In this document: piece by piece, positions 28,928 through 38,476 of the stretch
How positions within the stretch are numbered: position 1 is the first letter of the stretch
Layout: every line of letters starts with the position of its first letter
Assembly (NCBI RefSeq): GCF_001886195.1
Contig: NZ_JXLB01000004.1
Span: 81,801-145,800 of the forward strand
Origin: Enterococcus ratti
GTDB taxonomy: Bacteria > Bacillota > Bacilli > Lactobacillales > Enterococcaceae
Direction of reading: 5' to 3'
Length of the DNA: 64,000 bases
Program-made: the position numbers and the translations under genes
The notes under the pieces: generated by a model
What the model saw: the letters and a program-made list of their open reading frames with translations, nothing else
Database searches by the model: none
What the model was told of the DNA's origin: nothing

Positions 28928-31078
28928 TTATTGAGATAGGGAATACGGCAAGTCTTCTTTTTGAAGATCAAAAGGATGCGGTACGATCCCTAATTGATAA
29001 GAAATAAAACCACCTTCTAACAGGTCTTTATGGGTAAAGAAGAGTTTTTTGTACGGCTTCTCATTTCTTTTTATTTTGTGGATAAATTGCTGTTGTGGAT
29101 AATTGGGCATTGTTTTAATAGTCAAGTTTTTTCCACTAGATAATGTGAGCGTTACCTTGTCAAATAGAGGCATGCCGATAACATATTCTCCTGATCCGGG
29201 AGTAACGGGATAAAATCCTAAACTATTAAAGATATACCAGCCGGCCATACTGCCATTATCTTCATCACCGGGATAACCAGTAAACGTATCATCAAAGGCT
29301 TGCGTCAATAATTGTTTAATTAAAGGTTGTGCCATTTCCGGTTTTCCGATATAACTAAAAAGATAAGGATAATGAAAGCTCGGTTGGTTGGAAATAGCTA
29401 CTTGACCAAATTCAATGGCTGCCATTTCGCTCATTTCATGAATTTCAAAGCCGTATCCGTCTACTTCAAAAACAGGTGCTTGGTTACATAATTCAATCAA
29501 CTTTTCTTCAAATTTAGTCGCTCCGCCGTAAGCATTGATCAAACCAGCAAAATCATGATAAACAGCAAAGCTACTTTGCCATGCACTTCCTTCTGCATAG
29601 TCTTGCCCCCATTTCGTAGAAGAAAAGGGAGTACGAAATGCCCCGTTTATATCTTTAGAACGCATAAAGCCAGTTTCTGGATCAAAGAGATGATGGTAAT
29701 TCAATGATTGTTTCCGATAATGTTGAGCCGTTTCTTCCTCTTCTAAGCTTTGTGCTACTTGACTGATACAAAAATCGCTATAAGCATAATCAAGAGTGTG
29801 GTTGACAGATTCTTGATAAATATTTGGAACATACCCATAAGTGAGATAATCGTTCGTTCCTTGTCGACCATAATTTGTTTTTTCACTTTGGACTGTCGCT
29901 CCTTTTTTCATGGCTTTTAAAAACTCCATCATTAAATCTCTTCTAATCCCTTTAACTGCTGCATCAGCAATCACTGCATCAATCAAGGTTCCGGGCATTA
30001 AACCACGTTCATCTGGAGAAAGCCATTTAGGTAAGAAGCCAGTTTCATAATAACTGTTTAAAAAACCTTCCAGCATTTCTTCGTATTTTTCTGTAGCAAT
30101 CAAAGAATAAAGTGGATAAACAGTCTTATAGGTATCCCAAAAACCATTATTTGTATAAAGTACACCAAGCTTTACATTTCGGCTAGTTGTATCATAATGG
30201 ATCTTTTGACCTGTTGGATCGATTTCATAAAAGGTTTGTGGAAATAAAAATAAACGATAGAGATTATGATAAAATGTCCTTACCTGTTTAGGATCATGAT
30301 GTTCGATTTTTATGCGATCGAAATAATTTTGCCATTGTTGACGACTATTTTTTAAATATTGATTCGGCGCTTGTTTCATTTCTTTTGCTAAATTAAAAGA
30401 AGCCTGTTCTTGACTAATGAAAGAGGTACCAAAATGTATGATCTGTTTTTTTATCTCACCAAAATAAAAAGGAATAGAAGCAGCTGCCTTTTTTTCTATG
30501 CTTAATTGAAGGCTAGATTGAATCGCTTGTTCAAAATGCAAGACAAAATAAAAAGTAAAGTGTGGATCTTCTGAATCGGAAAAATGGGTTATTTGACCTT
30601 CAATAGTGTGTTCGTCTTTTACCACTACGCGATGTTTTCCGGGGAAAGATAAAAGTAAACCGTTATCGTTTTTTTCATATTTAATTGTTAGCACTCCACC
30701 ATACATACTAGGGGTTAAGGTGGAGAAAATAGCATAACGTAATTGATGAATGGAAAGATGCGTCGGACAAAAAGTACTTTCTTCTGGACGATAGGAACTT
30801 TGTGCATGAAACAAAGTGTTTTCAGTTAAAGTTCCACTGATCGGTGTGAGAATAAAATGGCTGAAATCACCCATCCAAGGACTCGGCTGATGGGTTAACC
30901 GGTACCCTTGAAAAATTCGATCATTAGGATGAAACCACCAGCTGCCTTTTTGATCGGTTGTTTGGGGAGCAAAGTAATTCATGCCAAAGGGAACTCCAGT
31001 ATAAGGCAGGCAGTTCCCATTTGAAAAACTGGCTTGATTAGCTGTTCCATGACGAGTATCGATGTGTTGAACTTGCAT
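28928..31078 (-). CDS. GH92 alpha-1,2-mannosidase
   Basis: A 716-residue protein of normal GH92 length without a signal peptide (MQVQHIDTRHGTANQASFSN), so it is cytosolic. Family signatures include LPYTGVPFGMNYFAPQT, FHPNDRIFQGYRLTHQPSPW and YPGDEDNGSMAGWYIFNSLG. GH92 enzymes are calcium-dependent exo-alpha-mannosidases that trim alpha-1,2 (and some other) linkages of high-mannose N-glycans. It shares a transcript with the regulator gene upstream (1 bp gap). The divergent operon carries GH125, GH38 and a sugar kinase. Confidence 0.92.
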   Translation of the reverse strand: MQVQHIDTRHGTANQASFSNGNCLPYTGVPFGMNYFAPQTTDQKGSWWFHPNDRIFQGYRLTHQPSPWMGDFSHFILTPISGTLTENTLFHAQSSYRPEESTFCPTHLSIHQLRYAIFSTLTPSMYGGVLTIKYEKNDNGLLLSFPGKHRVVVKDEHTIEGQITHFSDSEDPHFTFYFVLHFEQAIQSSLQLSIEKKAAASIPFYFGEIKKQIIHFGTSFISQEQASFNLAKEMKQAPNQYLKNSRQQWQNYFDRIKIEHHDPKQVRTFYHNLYRLFLFPQTFYEIDPTGQKIHYDTTSRNVKLGVLYTNNGFWDTYKTVYPLYSLIATEKYEEMLEGFLNSYYETGFLPKWLSPDERGLMPGTLIDAVIADAAVKGIRRDLMMEFLKAMKKGATVQSEKTNYGRQGTNDYLTYGYVPNIYQESVNHTLDYAYSDFCISQVAQSLEEEETAQHYRKQSLNYHHLFDPETGFMRSKDINGAFRTPFSSTKWGQDYAEGSAWQSSFAVYHDFAGLINAYGGATKFEEKLIELCNQAPVFEVDGYGFEIHEMSEMAAIEFGQVAISNQPSFHYPYLFSYIGKPEMAQPLIKQLLTQAFDDTFTGYPGDEDNGSMAGWYIFNSLGFYPVTPGSGEYVIGMPLFDKVTLTLSSGKNLTIKTMPNYPQQQFIHKIKRNEKPYKKLFFTHKDLLEGGFISYQLGIVPHPFDLQKEDLPYSLSQ

Positions 31079-31079
31079 A

Positions 31080-32120
31080 TTAAATCTCCTTTGTTGAGTG
31101 ACGGCTAATAAATGAAACCGGGTATGCAGTATCTTGTGGCACTTCTTTAGCAGTGAGCCAAGTGATTAAAGTAGCTCCTGCAATTTCCCCGAGTTTGTGG
31201 AAATCTTGAGCAATTGTTGTTAGAGGCGGATCTACTAAGGCAGCGGCTTGGATGTCATCAAAACCAACAATTGAAAAATCATCTGGAATACGGTAGCCTT
31301 GCTGCTTTAGTTCATTCATTGTTTGAATGGCAACAAGATCATTTTCACAGATGAAAGCTGTTACGCGCTTTTCATTGATATACGTAAGTAAAGTATCAAG
31401 AATGGTATGCTTTGTATCTAAAGTTGTATGGAAAGTTAAATTTGCTTTGTCTAATGCTTCCAAATAGCCTAAGTAGCGTTGCCGCACGGATTGTGGATGC
31501 GATTGTTCACCAAAAAGGTAGGCGATTCTTTTATGACCTTTTGCAATTAAATGGGAGGCGGCCAAAGCTCCTCCTTGAAAGTTATCTGAAAGAACCGTTG
31601 GAAAAGGTAGTTCGTAAATTTTTTTATCTAAAATCACAACGGGAAACTGTTTTAAGGATAATTCAAATAATAAGTCGAGATGTGGATCAACAGTAAAGGC
31701 ATAGTAAATCAAGCCGTCAAATTCTTGCATGATTTCTTTTGCTGATTTGTTTGTTAAAAAATCAAGAGTAGTCATCATTACTTCTAACTGATTTTCTTGC
31801 ATAAGCGGGTTAAGCCCTTTGGTAAAATCTCCGACTGAAAGATCAGACAAGAAAGGAAGTAAGAATAAGATACGGCTATTCTTACTTATTGCTGCTTTTT
31901 TTGATTTAAAAGAGGTGACAAAGCTACCTTTTCCACGTACACGATAAATCAATCCTAAGCGTTCTAATTCAGTAAGTGCGCGCTTTGAAGTAATTCGACT
32001 GACTTGATATTTTTGAGAGAGTTCCTTTTCGGTAGGAACCTGACTATCCACTGGTAAAGCTCCATCAACGATTTCTTTTTGTAAATCATTAAATATTTGT
32101 TGATATAATGGTTGATTCAT
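31080..32120 (-). CDS. GntR/LacI-hybrid transcriptional regulator of the mannosidase cluster
   Basis: A 346-residue protein. Residues 1-70 form a GntR winged helix (VPTEKELSQKYQVSRITSKR, then ALTELERLGLIYRVRGKGSF). Residues 85-346 form a periplasmic-binding-like sensor of the LacI type (KGHKRIAYLFGEQ, FSIVGFDDIQAAALVDPPLT). This AraR-like architecture usually represses sugar operons until a ligand binds. Two GATATATC palindromes flank the 151-bp divergent promoter region and are likely operators. Confidence 0.88.
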   Translation of the reverse strand: MNQPLYQQIFNDLQKEIVDGALPVDSQVPTEKELSQKYQVSRITSKRALTELERLGLIYRVRGKGSFVTSFKSKKAAISKNSRILFLLPFLSDLSVGDFTKGLNPLMQENQLEVMMTTLDFLTNKSAKEIMQEFDGLIYYAFTVDPHLDLLFELSLKQFPVVILDKKIYELPFPTVLSDNFQGGALAASHLIAKGHKRIAYLFGEQSHPQSVRQRYLGYLEALDKANLTFHTTLDTKHTILDTLLTYINEKRVTAFICENDLVAIQTMNELKQQGYRIPDDFSIVGFDDIQAAALVDPPLTTIAQDFHKLGEIAGATLITWLTAKEVPQDTAYPVSFISRHSTKEI

Positions 32121-32138
32121 TAAAACACCTTCTTATAA

Positions 32139-32146
32139 GATATATC
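32139..32146. promoter_or_regulatory. Candidate operator 1 of the GntR/LacI-hybrid regulator
   Basis: GATATATC palindrome (context AAGATATATCAT) 19 bp upstream of the regulator start. It is repeated at 32245-32252 near the GH125 start. Confidence 0.5.
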
Positions 32147-32207
32147 ATATAATGATCATAGCATAAAAATTAGAAAAGTAAATAAGAAAAATCTTATAAT
32201 GATAGCG

Positions 32208-32252
32208 TAGACAACTGTTAAATGTAAGCGTATAATCCATTTATGATATATC
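32208..32252 (+). promoter_or_regulatory. Promoter, cre-like sequence and operator 2 of the GH125-GH38-ROK operon
   Basis: TAGACA (32208) and TATAAT (32231) are 17 bp apart. AATGTAAGCGTATAAT (32221-32236) is a partial cre overlapping the -10. TGATATATCA (32244-32253) follows as a roadblock-type operator repeating 32139-32146. Confidence 0.6.
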
Positions 32253-32271
32253 AAAAAAAGGAGAGAATATA

Positions 32272-33573
32272 GTGATTTATAAAGATATACCAATATCAGT
32301 GCAGAAGTTTATGGATAAAGTAGCGGAAAAGTGTGGAGATAAACATGCCGATTGGGCTGAAAATTTCTCTGCCGCATTTGCCAATACGTTATTGACAACG
32401 GTAAAAAGGCAACAAGACGGGACCACTTTTTTATTAACAGGAGATATCCCTGCTATGTGGTTGCGTGATTCTACTGCGCAAGTTCGTCCCTATTTGGTTA
32501 TTGCAAAAGAAGATGCTGATTTAGCGTTAATGATTAGCGGATTAGTCAAAAAGCAATTTGAATATATCAATATCGATCCTTACGCGAATGCGTTTAATGA
32601 AGAAGCAAACGGTGCGGGACATCAAAGCGACCATACAGCAATGAATGATTGGATTTGGGAACGAAAATATGAAGTTGATTCGTTGTGTTATCCGATTCAA
32701 TTGGCTTATTTATTGTATAAAAACACGGGGTGTACGAATCAATTCAATGCTTCATTTATTGAAGGCATCAAAAAAATTCTACATGTATTCAAAACAGAAC
32801 AGGTGCATAGTCAATCGTCATATATATTTGAAAGAACGACTACTAGAAAAGAAGATACGTTAGTGAATGCTGGGCGTGGCGCTAAAATTGCATCAACAGG
32901 AATGACGTGGTCTGGGTTTCGTCCAAGTGATGATGCTTGTCAATTTGGCTATCTAGTTCCATCGAATATGTTTGCTGTGGTGGTGTTGGGTTACGTTGAA
33001 AAAATTTTTTCAACTGTTTTATCAAATGAAAAAAACGTAAAAGAACTCATTAAAGAAGCGACTGACTTAAAAGCTGAAATACAAAAAGGAATAGAAGAAT
33101 ACGGAACAACCAAAAATAAAAAAGGCGAACGAATATATGCGTATGAAGTAGATGGGTTAGGTAATGCCTTAATTATGGATGATAGCAATGTGCCTAGCTT
33201 GATTTCTGCTCCATATCTTGGCTATTGCTCTTCAACGGATACCCAATATCTTGCAACAAGGAAAACATTGCTAAGTAAAGAAAATCCTTACTTTTATGAA
33301 GGAAAATTTGCAAAAGGTATCGGTTCTTCCCATACGCCAGTAAATTATATCTGGCCAATTGCTTTAGCCATGCAAGGGTTGACTACTGACGATAAAAAAG
33401 AGAAAGAACGGATTTTAGATTTACTAGTGGCAACGGATGCAAGGACGCATTTAATGCATGAAGGATTTGATGTAAACAATCCTAATTGTTACACAAGAGA
33501 ATGGTTTTCTTGGGCAAATATGATGTTTTGTGAATTAGTCATGGATTATTTTGATTTTCGAGTGGAAAAATAG
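32272..33573 (+). CDS. GH125 exo-alpha-1,6-mannosidase
   Basis: A 433-residue cytosolic protein with a GTG start preceded by AAAAGGAGAG. The family signature GDIPAMWLRDSTAQVRPYL is near residue 60. Further motifs include NEEANGAGHQSDH, TGMTWSGFRPSDDACQFGY and a C-terminal GIGSSHTPVNYIWPIALAMQ. GH125 enzymes remove non-reducing alpha-1,6-linked mannose. It is first in an operon with GH38 and ROK genes, 10 bp before the next start. Confidence 0.93.
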   Translation: MIYKDIPISVQKFMDKVAEKCGDKHADWAENFSAAFANTLLTTVKRQQDGTTFLLTGDIPAMWLRDSTAQVRPYLVIAKEDADLALMISGLVKKQFEYINIDPYANAFNEEANGAGHQSDHTAMNDWIWERKYEVDSLCYPIQLAYLLYKNTGCTNQFNASFIEGIKKILHVFKTEQVHSQSSYIFERTTTRKEDTLVNAGRGAKIASTGMTWSGFRPSDDACQFGYLVPSNMFAVVVLGYVEKIFSTVLSNEKNVKELIKEATDLKAEIQKGIEEYGTTKNKKGERIYAYEVDGLGNALIMDDSNVPSLISAPYLGYCSSTDTQYLATRKTLLSKENPYFYEGKFAKGIGSSHTPVNYIWPIALAMQGLTTDDKKEKERILDLLVATDARTHLMHEGFDVNNPNCYTREWFSWANMMFCELVMDYFDFRVEK

Positions 33574-33583
33574 GGGGAAATAA

Positions 33584-36265
33584 ATGAAAAAGAAAGTATA
33601 TATCATTTCACACAGCCACTGGGATCGCGAGTGGTATATGGCCTATGAACAGCATCACATGCGCTTAATTGAATTAATGGACGATCTTTTGGAACTGTTT
33701 AAAACGGATTCTGATTTTAATAGTTTTCATTTAGATGGGCAAACGATTATTTTAGATGACTATTTGCAAGTGCGCCCAGAAAAGAAAGAAGAAGTTCATC
33801 AAGCAATCAAAGCGGGTAAACTAAGAATAGGTCCTTTTTATATTTTACAAGATGATTTTTTAATCAGTTCGGAAGCCAATGCTCGGAATTTGCTGATTGG
33901 AGTGGAAGAAAGTAAGAAGTGGGGAACGCCTGTGAAGTTGGGGTACTTTCCAGATACTTTTGGAAATATGGGACAAACGCCGCAACTGATGAAGCAAGCA
34001 AAAATTACAGCTGCGGCGTTTGGACGTGGAGTCAAACCAATCGGCTTTGATAATAAGGTATTGGAAGCAAAAAATTATTCTTCTCGATATTCTGAAATGT
34101 GGTGGGAAGGACCGGATCGCACAAAAATTTTTGGTTTGTTATTTGCCAATTGGTATAGCAATGGCAATGAAATACCCGTTGATGAAAAGACTGCTAGAGT
34201 ATTTTGGGACCAAAAATTAGCCGATGCACAGCAATACGCTTCAACGGATCATCTGTTGATGATGAACGGAGTGGATCATCAACCCGTGCAAAAGAACATT
34301 TCGACGGCGATTAAATTAGCCAATAAATTGTATTCAGATTATGAGTTTATCCATTCTAATTTTGTTGAGTATCTTGAAGCAGTTCAAAAAGATTTACCCA
34401 AACATCTTGATTCGGTAAAAGGCGAATTAACCAGTCAAGAAACGGATGGGTGGTATACTTTGGCAAATACAGCTTCTACGAGAGTCTATTTAAAACAGTG
34501 GAACACTAAAGTTCAAAGACAAATTGAAAATATTGCTGAACCACTTGCAACGATGGCATATGAGGTTACTGGCAAATATCCTCATGATCAGTTTGATTAT
34601 GCATGGAAAACCTTGATGCAAAACCATCCGCATGATAGTATTTGTGGCTGCTCAGTGGATGCCGTTCATCGTGAAATGATGACGCGTTTTGAAAAAGCAA
34701 ATGAAGTAGGGAAATATTTAGCAGAAGAAGCTTTGAGACAATTAGCCAAAGCAATAGACACAAGTGACTTGCCTGAAGAAAGTTATCCTTTTGTAGTGAT
34801 GAATACAGCCGGAAATGCTAAAACAGGCGAAGCAAAGGTGACGATTGAATTAGAAAGAAAATACTTTGCAGAAGGTATCCCAGAAAAACTATATGATGCG
34901 TTAAAAAAACAGCCACAAAAAGATTATCATGTGGAAACAACGGATGGGAGACAGCTGCCGGCATTATTGTCTGAACCACTTGTAACATTTGATTATGATT
35001 TACCAAAAGATCGTTTTAGAATGCCTTACATGGCAAAAAAAATTACTGTGACTTTGCCAATTAGTGAAATGCCTGCGTTTTCATGGCAAACGTATGTCTT
35101 ACTATCAGGACCAGCTAAAATTGAAAAAGAAACGATGATTCAACAAAAAGGACGCGTGTTAGAAAATCAAACTGTTCGTTTAGAAATTCAATCAAATGGA
35201 ACGTTAACATTAAAAGACAAGTGTACAGGGAAACAACTAGATGATTTATTGACTTTTGAAGACGTTGGGGATGTTGGTAATGAATATATTTTTAAACAAC
35301 CAGAAAACGATCAACCAATTCTATCAAAAGACAATGAAAAGAGTATAGTAGAAATTATCACGGATACGAATGAATTAGCTCAGGTAAAAGTAATTCAGCA
35401 ATTAGTGATCCCACTGTCAGCAGACAAGCATTTAGAAAGTGAGCAACAACGAGTCGTTGAATTTCGGCATCGTAAAGCAGGACGCTGCAAAAAAATGAGT
35501 ATGTTGGAATTAACAACAGTAATTTCTCTAAGAAAAAATAGTAAAAAGATTGATTTTGAAACGACGTTGAACAACCAAATGAAAGACCATCGTTTACGTG
35601 TATTGTTTCCAACAAAGTTACATGTGAAACAACATGAAGCCGATAGCATTTTTGAAGTGGTGAGACGACCAAATGAGGTACCAAAAGAATGGGAGAATCC
35701 AACCAACCCTCAGCATCAGCAAGCATTTGTTCATTTAGAAAACGAAGAATATGGTGTAACAGTAGGAAATTATGGAATAAACGAATATGAAGTAATAAAT
35801 GGAAATATCATCGCGCTAACTTTATTACGATGTGTAGGGGAATTAGGTGATTGGGGCTATTTTCCAGCCCCAGAAGCACAATGTATCGGTCCGCATCGCT
35901 TTAATTATAGTATCGAATTGCATGAACCAAAAGAAAAATTTACTAGTTATCACCATGCCTATAGTGCACAAATTCCTTTTTCAACTTCTCAACTGACAAG
36001 ACAAGAAGGAATCCTTCCACAAAAAAAACACTATTTAATTTGTCAAGGAGAAACATTTGCAATTACAGCTTTGAAAAGGAGTAAGGTTGATAATAAAGTA
36101 GTGGTGCGTGGCTTTAATTTGTCTAATTGCACGGAACCAGTGAATGTAACAAAAGATGGGAAACAAGGAAATTTATTAAATTTGCTAGAAGAAGCGGTAG
36201 AAGAAACGATTGCTCCGACACTCATTCCTTATGAAATTCGGACAATCGGCTTTGAGGAGGAATAG
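33584..36265 (+). CDS. GH38 alpha-mannosidase
   Basis: An 893-residue cytosolic enzyme. The N-terminal catalytic domain has the zinc motif ISHSHWDREWYM, the nucleophile motif LGYFPDTFGNMGQTPQ and MQNHPHDSICGCSVDAVHRE. C-terminal beta domains follow to the usual length. It hydrolyses alpha-mannosides (often alpha-1,3 in bacterial homologues) left after GH92/GH125 trimming. GGGG lies upstream, and 3 bp separate it from the ROK gene. Confidence 0.94.
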   Translation: MKKKVYIISHSHWDREWYMAYEQHHMRLIELMDDLLELFKTDSDFNSFHLDGQTIILDDYLQVRPEKKEEVHQAIKAGKLRIGPFYILQDDFLISSEANARNLLIGVEESKKWGTPVKLGYFPDTFGNMGQTPQLMKQAKITAAAFGRGVKPIGFDNKVLEAKNYSSRYSEMWWEGPDRTKIFGLLFANWYSNGNEIPVDEKTARVFWDQKLADAQQYASTDHLLMMNGVDHQPVQKNISTAIKLANKLYSDYEFIHSNFVEYLEAVQKDLPKHLDSVKGELTSQETDGWYTLANTASTRVYLKQWNTKVQRQIENIAEPLATMAYEVTGKYPHDQFDYAWKTLMQNHPHDSICGCSVDAVHREMMTRFEKANEVGKYLAEEALRQLAKAIDTSDLPEESYPFVVMNTAGNAKTGEAKVTIELERKYFAEGIPEKLYDALKKQPQKDYHVETTDGRQLPALLSEPLVTFDYDLPKDRFRMPYMAKKITVTLPISEMPAFSWQTYVLLSGPAKIEKETMIQQKGRVLENQTVRLEIQSNGTLTLKDKCTGKQLDDLLTFEDVGDVGNEYIFKQPENDQPILSKDNEKSIVEIITDTNELAQVKVIQQLVIPLSADKHLESEQQRVVEFRHRKAGRCKKMSMLELTTVISLRKNSKKIDFETTLNNQMKDHRLRVLFPTKLHVKQHEADSIFEVVRRPNEVPKEWENPTNPQHQQAFVHLENEEYGVTVGNYGINEYEVINGNIIALTLLRCVGELGDWGYFPAPEAQCIGPHRFNYSIELHEPKEKFTSYHHAYSAQIPFSTSQLTRQEGILPQKKHYLICQGETFAITALKRSKVDNKVVVRGFNLSNCTEPVNVTKDGKQGNLLNLLEEAVEETIAPTLIPYEIRTIGFEEE

Positions 36266-36268
36266 TAA

Positions 36269-37141
36269 ATGTATGGTGGGATAGAAGCTGGGGGAACAAA
36301 ATTTGTCTGTGCTGTCTCAAATGAAGGAGTTATTATAGAAAAAATAAGCATTCCTACGACTACGCCAGAAGAAACAGTGAAACATGTCTTGGAATTTTTT
36401 GATCAATATGAAGTAGATGCTTTGGGAATTGGTTCTTTTGGACCGATCGGAATTAATAAAAATGCAGAGAATTATGGGTATGTGTTAGCGACTCCCAAAA
36501 AAGGTTGGACGAATTATAATTTTTTAGGTACGATCAAAAAACACTATGCTGTGCCAATTGCTTGGACGACTGATGTAAATGCAGCGGCTTATGGGGAACT
36601 AGTAAAAGGAGCAGCCAAAGGGAAAAAAAGCTGCATTTATTTGACTGTTGGAACCGGGATCGGGGCAGGAGTAGTCATTGAAGATAATATTTTTTCTGGA
36701 ATCGCTCATCCAGAAATGGGTCATATTTGGGTGAAACGTCATTCAAAAGATGTGTATGAAGGAACATGTCCTTATCACAAAGATTGTTTGGAAGGATTGG
36801 CAGCAGGGCCTTCAATCAAAGCACGGACAGGCATTAAAGGACAAAATCTTCCTAAAGACCATCCAGTTTGGGAGATTCAAGCCTTTTACATTGCACAAGC
36901 CTTAATCAACTATACATTAACGCTCGCCCCTGAAAAAATTATTTTAGGTGGAGGAGTCATGAACCAAGAACATTTGTTGCAAAAAATCCGTCAACAGTTT
37001 GTCAAACAAATGAATGGATATATGGAAACGCCAGCAATTAATGAATATATCGTGCGTTGGGGTCTCCCGAATGAAAGCGGAATTATTGGTAGTTTATTAT
37101 TGGCAGAAAAGGAATACAAGAAGAAAAATAATAATCAATAG
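36269..37141 (+). CDS. ROK-family sugar kinase (fructokinase/mannokinase-like)
   Basis: A 290-residue protein with the phosphate-binding GGIEAGGTKFVCAV start, LTVGTGIGAGVV, and the zinc cluster HPEMGHIWVKRH...CPYHKDC. This bacterial ROK fructokinase layout also phosphorylates mannose in some members. As the last gene of the mannosidase operon it probably turns released mannose into mannose-6-phosphate (inference). GAGGAGG lies upstream, overlapping the end of the GH38 gene. Confidence 0.88.
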   Translation: MYGGIEAGGTKFVCAVSNEGVIIEKISIPTTTPEETVKHVLEFFDQYEVDALGIGSFGPIGINKNAENYGYVLATPKKGWTNYNFLGTIKKHYAVPIAWTTDVNAAAYGELVKGAAKGKKSCIYLTVGTGIGAGVVIEDNIFSGIAHPEMGHIWVKRHSKDVYEGTCPYHKDCLEGLAAGPSIKARTGIKGQNLPKDHPVWEIQAFYIAQALINYTLTLAPEKIILGGGVMNQEHLLQKIRQQFVKQMNGYMETPAINEYIVRWGLPNESGIIGSLLLAEKEYKKKNNNQ

Positions 37142-37206
37142 GAGGATGACATTCCTTTGATTCCTTATATTAAATAAAATTTAGTAAGTTAAATTTGTTC
37201 ACATTG

Positions 37207-37253
37207 ACCGAAGAATCCAGAAAATAGAAGTAGCTATTTTCGGATTTTTCGGT
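37207..37253 (+). terminator. Hairpin after the mannosidase operon
   Basis: ACCGAAGAATCCAGAAAATA(G) and CTATTTTCGGATTTTTCGGT pair over about 20 bases with two mismatches. The T tract after it is weak. It also separates the convergent pseudouridine synthase gene. Confidence 0.65.
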
Positions 37254-37405
37254 TTGTCTTTAGTTGCTTGAAGGATTTCTTAACGTATGGATTGGGATGG
37301 CTAACATCAGGAATTTTTTCTTGAAGACATATCCATTGGTCGTAAGTTTAGCTTCAAAGTTACTTCATCTAATGGTATTTCTTAAAAATCGTCAGTTTCT
37401 CATAT

Positions 37406-38269
37406 TTAAGGGCTATTCCACAATGCTGGTAGTGCTTGACCTATGATTTTTTCTTGAGTAAAAGGATGGATCATGTGTAATTCTAACGCATGAAGCATTA
37501 AGCGCTTATCTGATTGATTTTGATAAAGTGGATCCCCAACAATAGGATGTCCATGATAACTTAAATGTACCCGAATTTGATGTGTTCGTCCCGTTTCTAA
37601 CACACAGTAAATTTTAGTCTGGTTATTTAATACTTGATCAACATAAACATGGGTTAAGGCAGATTGACCATGCTTATTATCAACGACCCGTTTTCTTCGA
37701 TCATGCCGGTCACGCCCAATTTTATCATTGAAAGTCATGTCATGTCTCATGGTTCCCCAAACGAGTGCTTGATATCGACGATAAATTTTTTTTTGTTCCA
37801 ACATTCTTCCTAAAATAGGTAATACAAAAGGATTTTTAGCAAATAAAATTGCACCGCTAGTCTCTTTATCCAATCGATGAACGACATAGGGACGTTGTTC
37901 TTTTTTTAATAGATAAGCAGCAAGATGATTCAGTAATGTGTCTTTTTCAGTAGGGGCGTTGGGATGAGTCTTCATCCCTGTCGGTTTATTTACGATAATT
38001 AAATGTTCATCTTCGTACAATGATTGAATAAAAGAAGCCTCACCCAACTGAACTTCTTGGTATTGATAATCTGAGTCTTCAAAATGTAAAGTAATGTGAT
38101 CCCCAGCGCAAACTTCAAAATGAAATAATGCCGGTTTTTTATTAATCCACACATTTTTTCGTATACGTAAAAAGTGCCGAACCTTTCTAGGAACGAGCCA
38201 TTCTTGTTCTAATAATTCTCGGATTGTTGTTGTAGGATGAGAGTCGGACAAAGTAATCGTAATTTCCAT
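37406..38269 (-). CDS. RluA-family 23S rRNA/tRNA pseudouridine synthase
   Basis: About 287 residues from ATG at 38269, which has AAGGAG seven bases upstream (the longer frame lacks one). It has an S4-like N-terminus (VPRKVRHFLRIRKNVWINKK). The catalytic motif PYVVHRLDKETSGAILFAKN holds the conserved HRLD aspartate, followed by RTHQIRVHLSYHGHPIVGDP. It isomerises uridine in structured RNA. The target position cannot be told from the sequence. It is a single gene facing away from pbp2A. Confidence 0.92.
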   Translation of the reverse strand: MEITITLSDSHPTTTIRELLEQEWLVPRKVRHFLRIRKNVWINKKPALFHFEVCAGDHITLHFEDSDYQYQEVQLGEASFIQSLYEDEHLIIVNKPTGMKTHPNAPTEKDTLLNHLAAYLLKKEQRPYVVHRLDKETSGAILFAKNPFVLPILGRMLEQKKIYRRYQALVWGTMRHDMTFNDKIGRDRHDRRKRVVDNKHGQSALTHVYVDQVLNNQTKIYCVLETGRTHQIRVHLSYHGHPIVGDPLYQNQSDKRLMLHALELHMIHPFTQEKIIGQALPALWNSP

Positions 38270-38476
38270 AAGTTTACTCCTTCTAATCAAAGTTGCAGAC
38301 TTATTGTACCATTTTTAATACTTATTTAAGAAAAAAATGAAATATTTCTGACAATCTTATGCTACACTATCGTCACTACTCAAAAAAACAGTTCATCTAC
38401 ATCTTAAGCAGGAAGCATTAAAAAATTACCCATGATAAAATAAGACGATTTAATCAAATGAACAGGAGAAGAAAGA

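Noticed and set aside
35358..35726. Two overlapping minus-strand frames of 100-120 codons
   Set aside because: They are antisense to the GH38 C-terminal domains, with odd composition and no start signals.
37264..37446. 60-codon plus-strand frame after the mannosidase operon
   Set aside because: It has no ribosome binding site, overlaps the end of the RluA-family gene on the other strand, and resembles no family.
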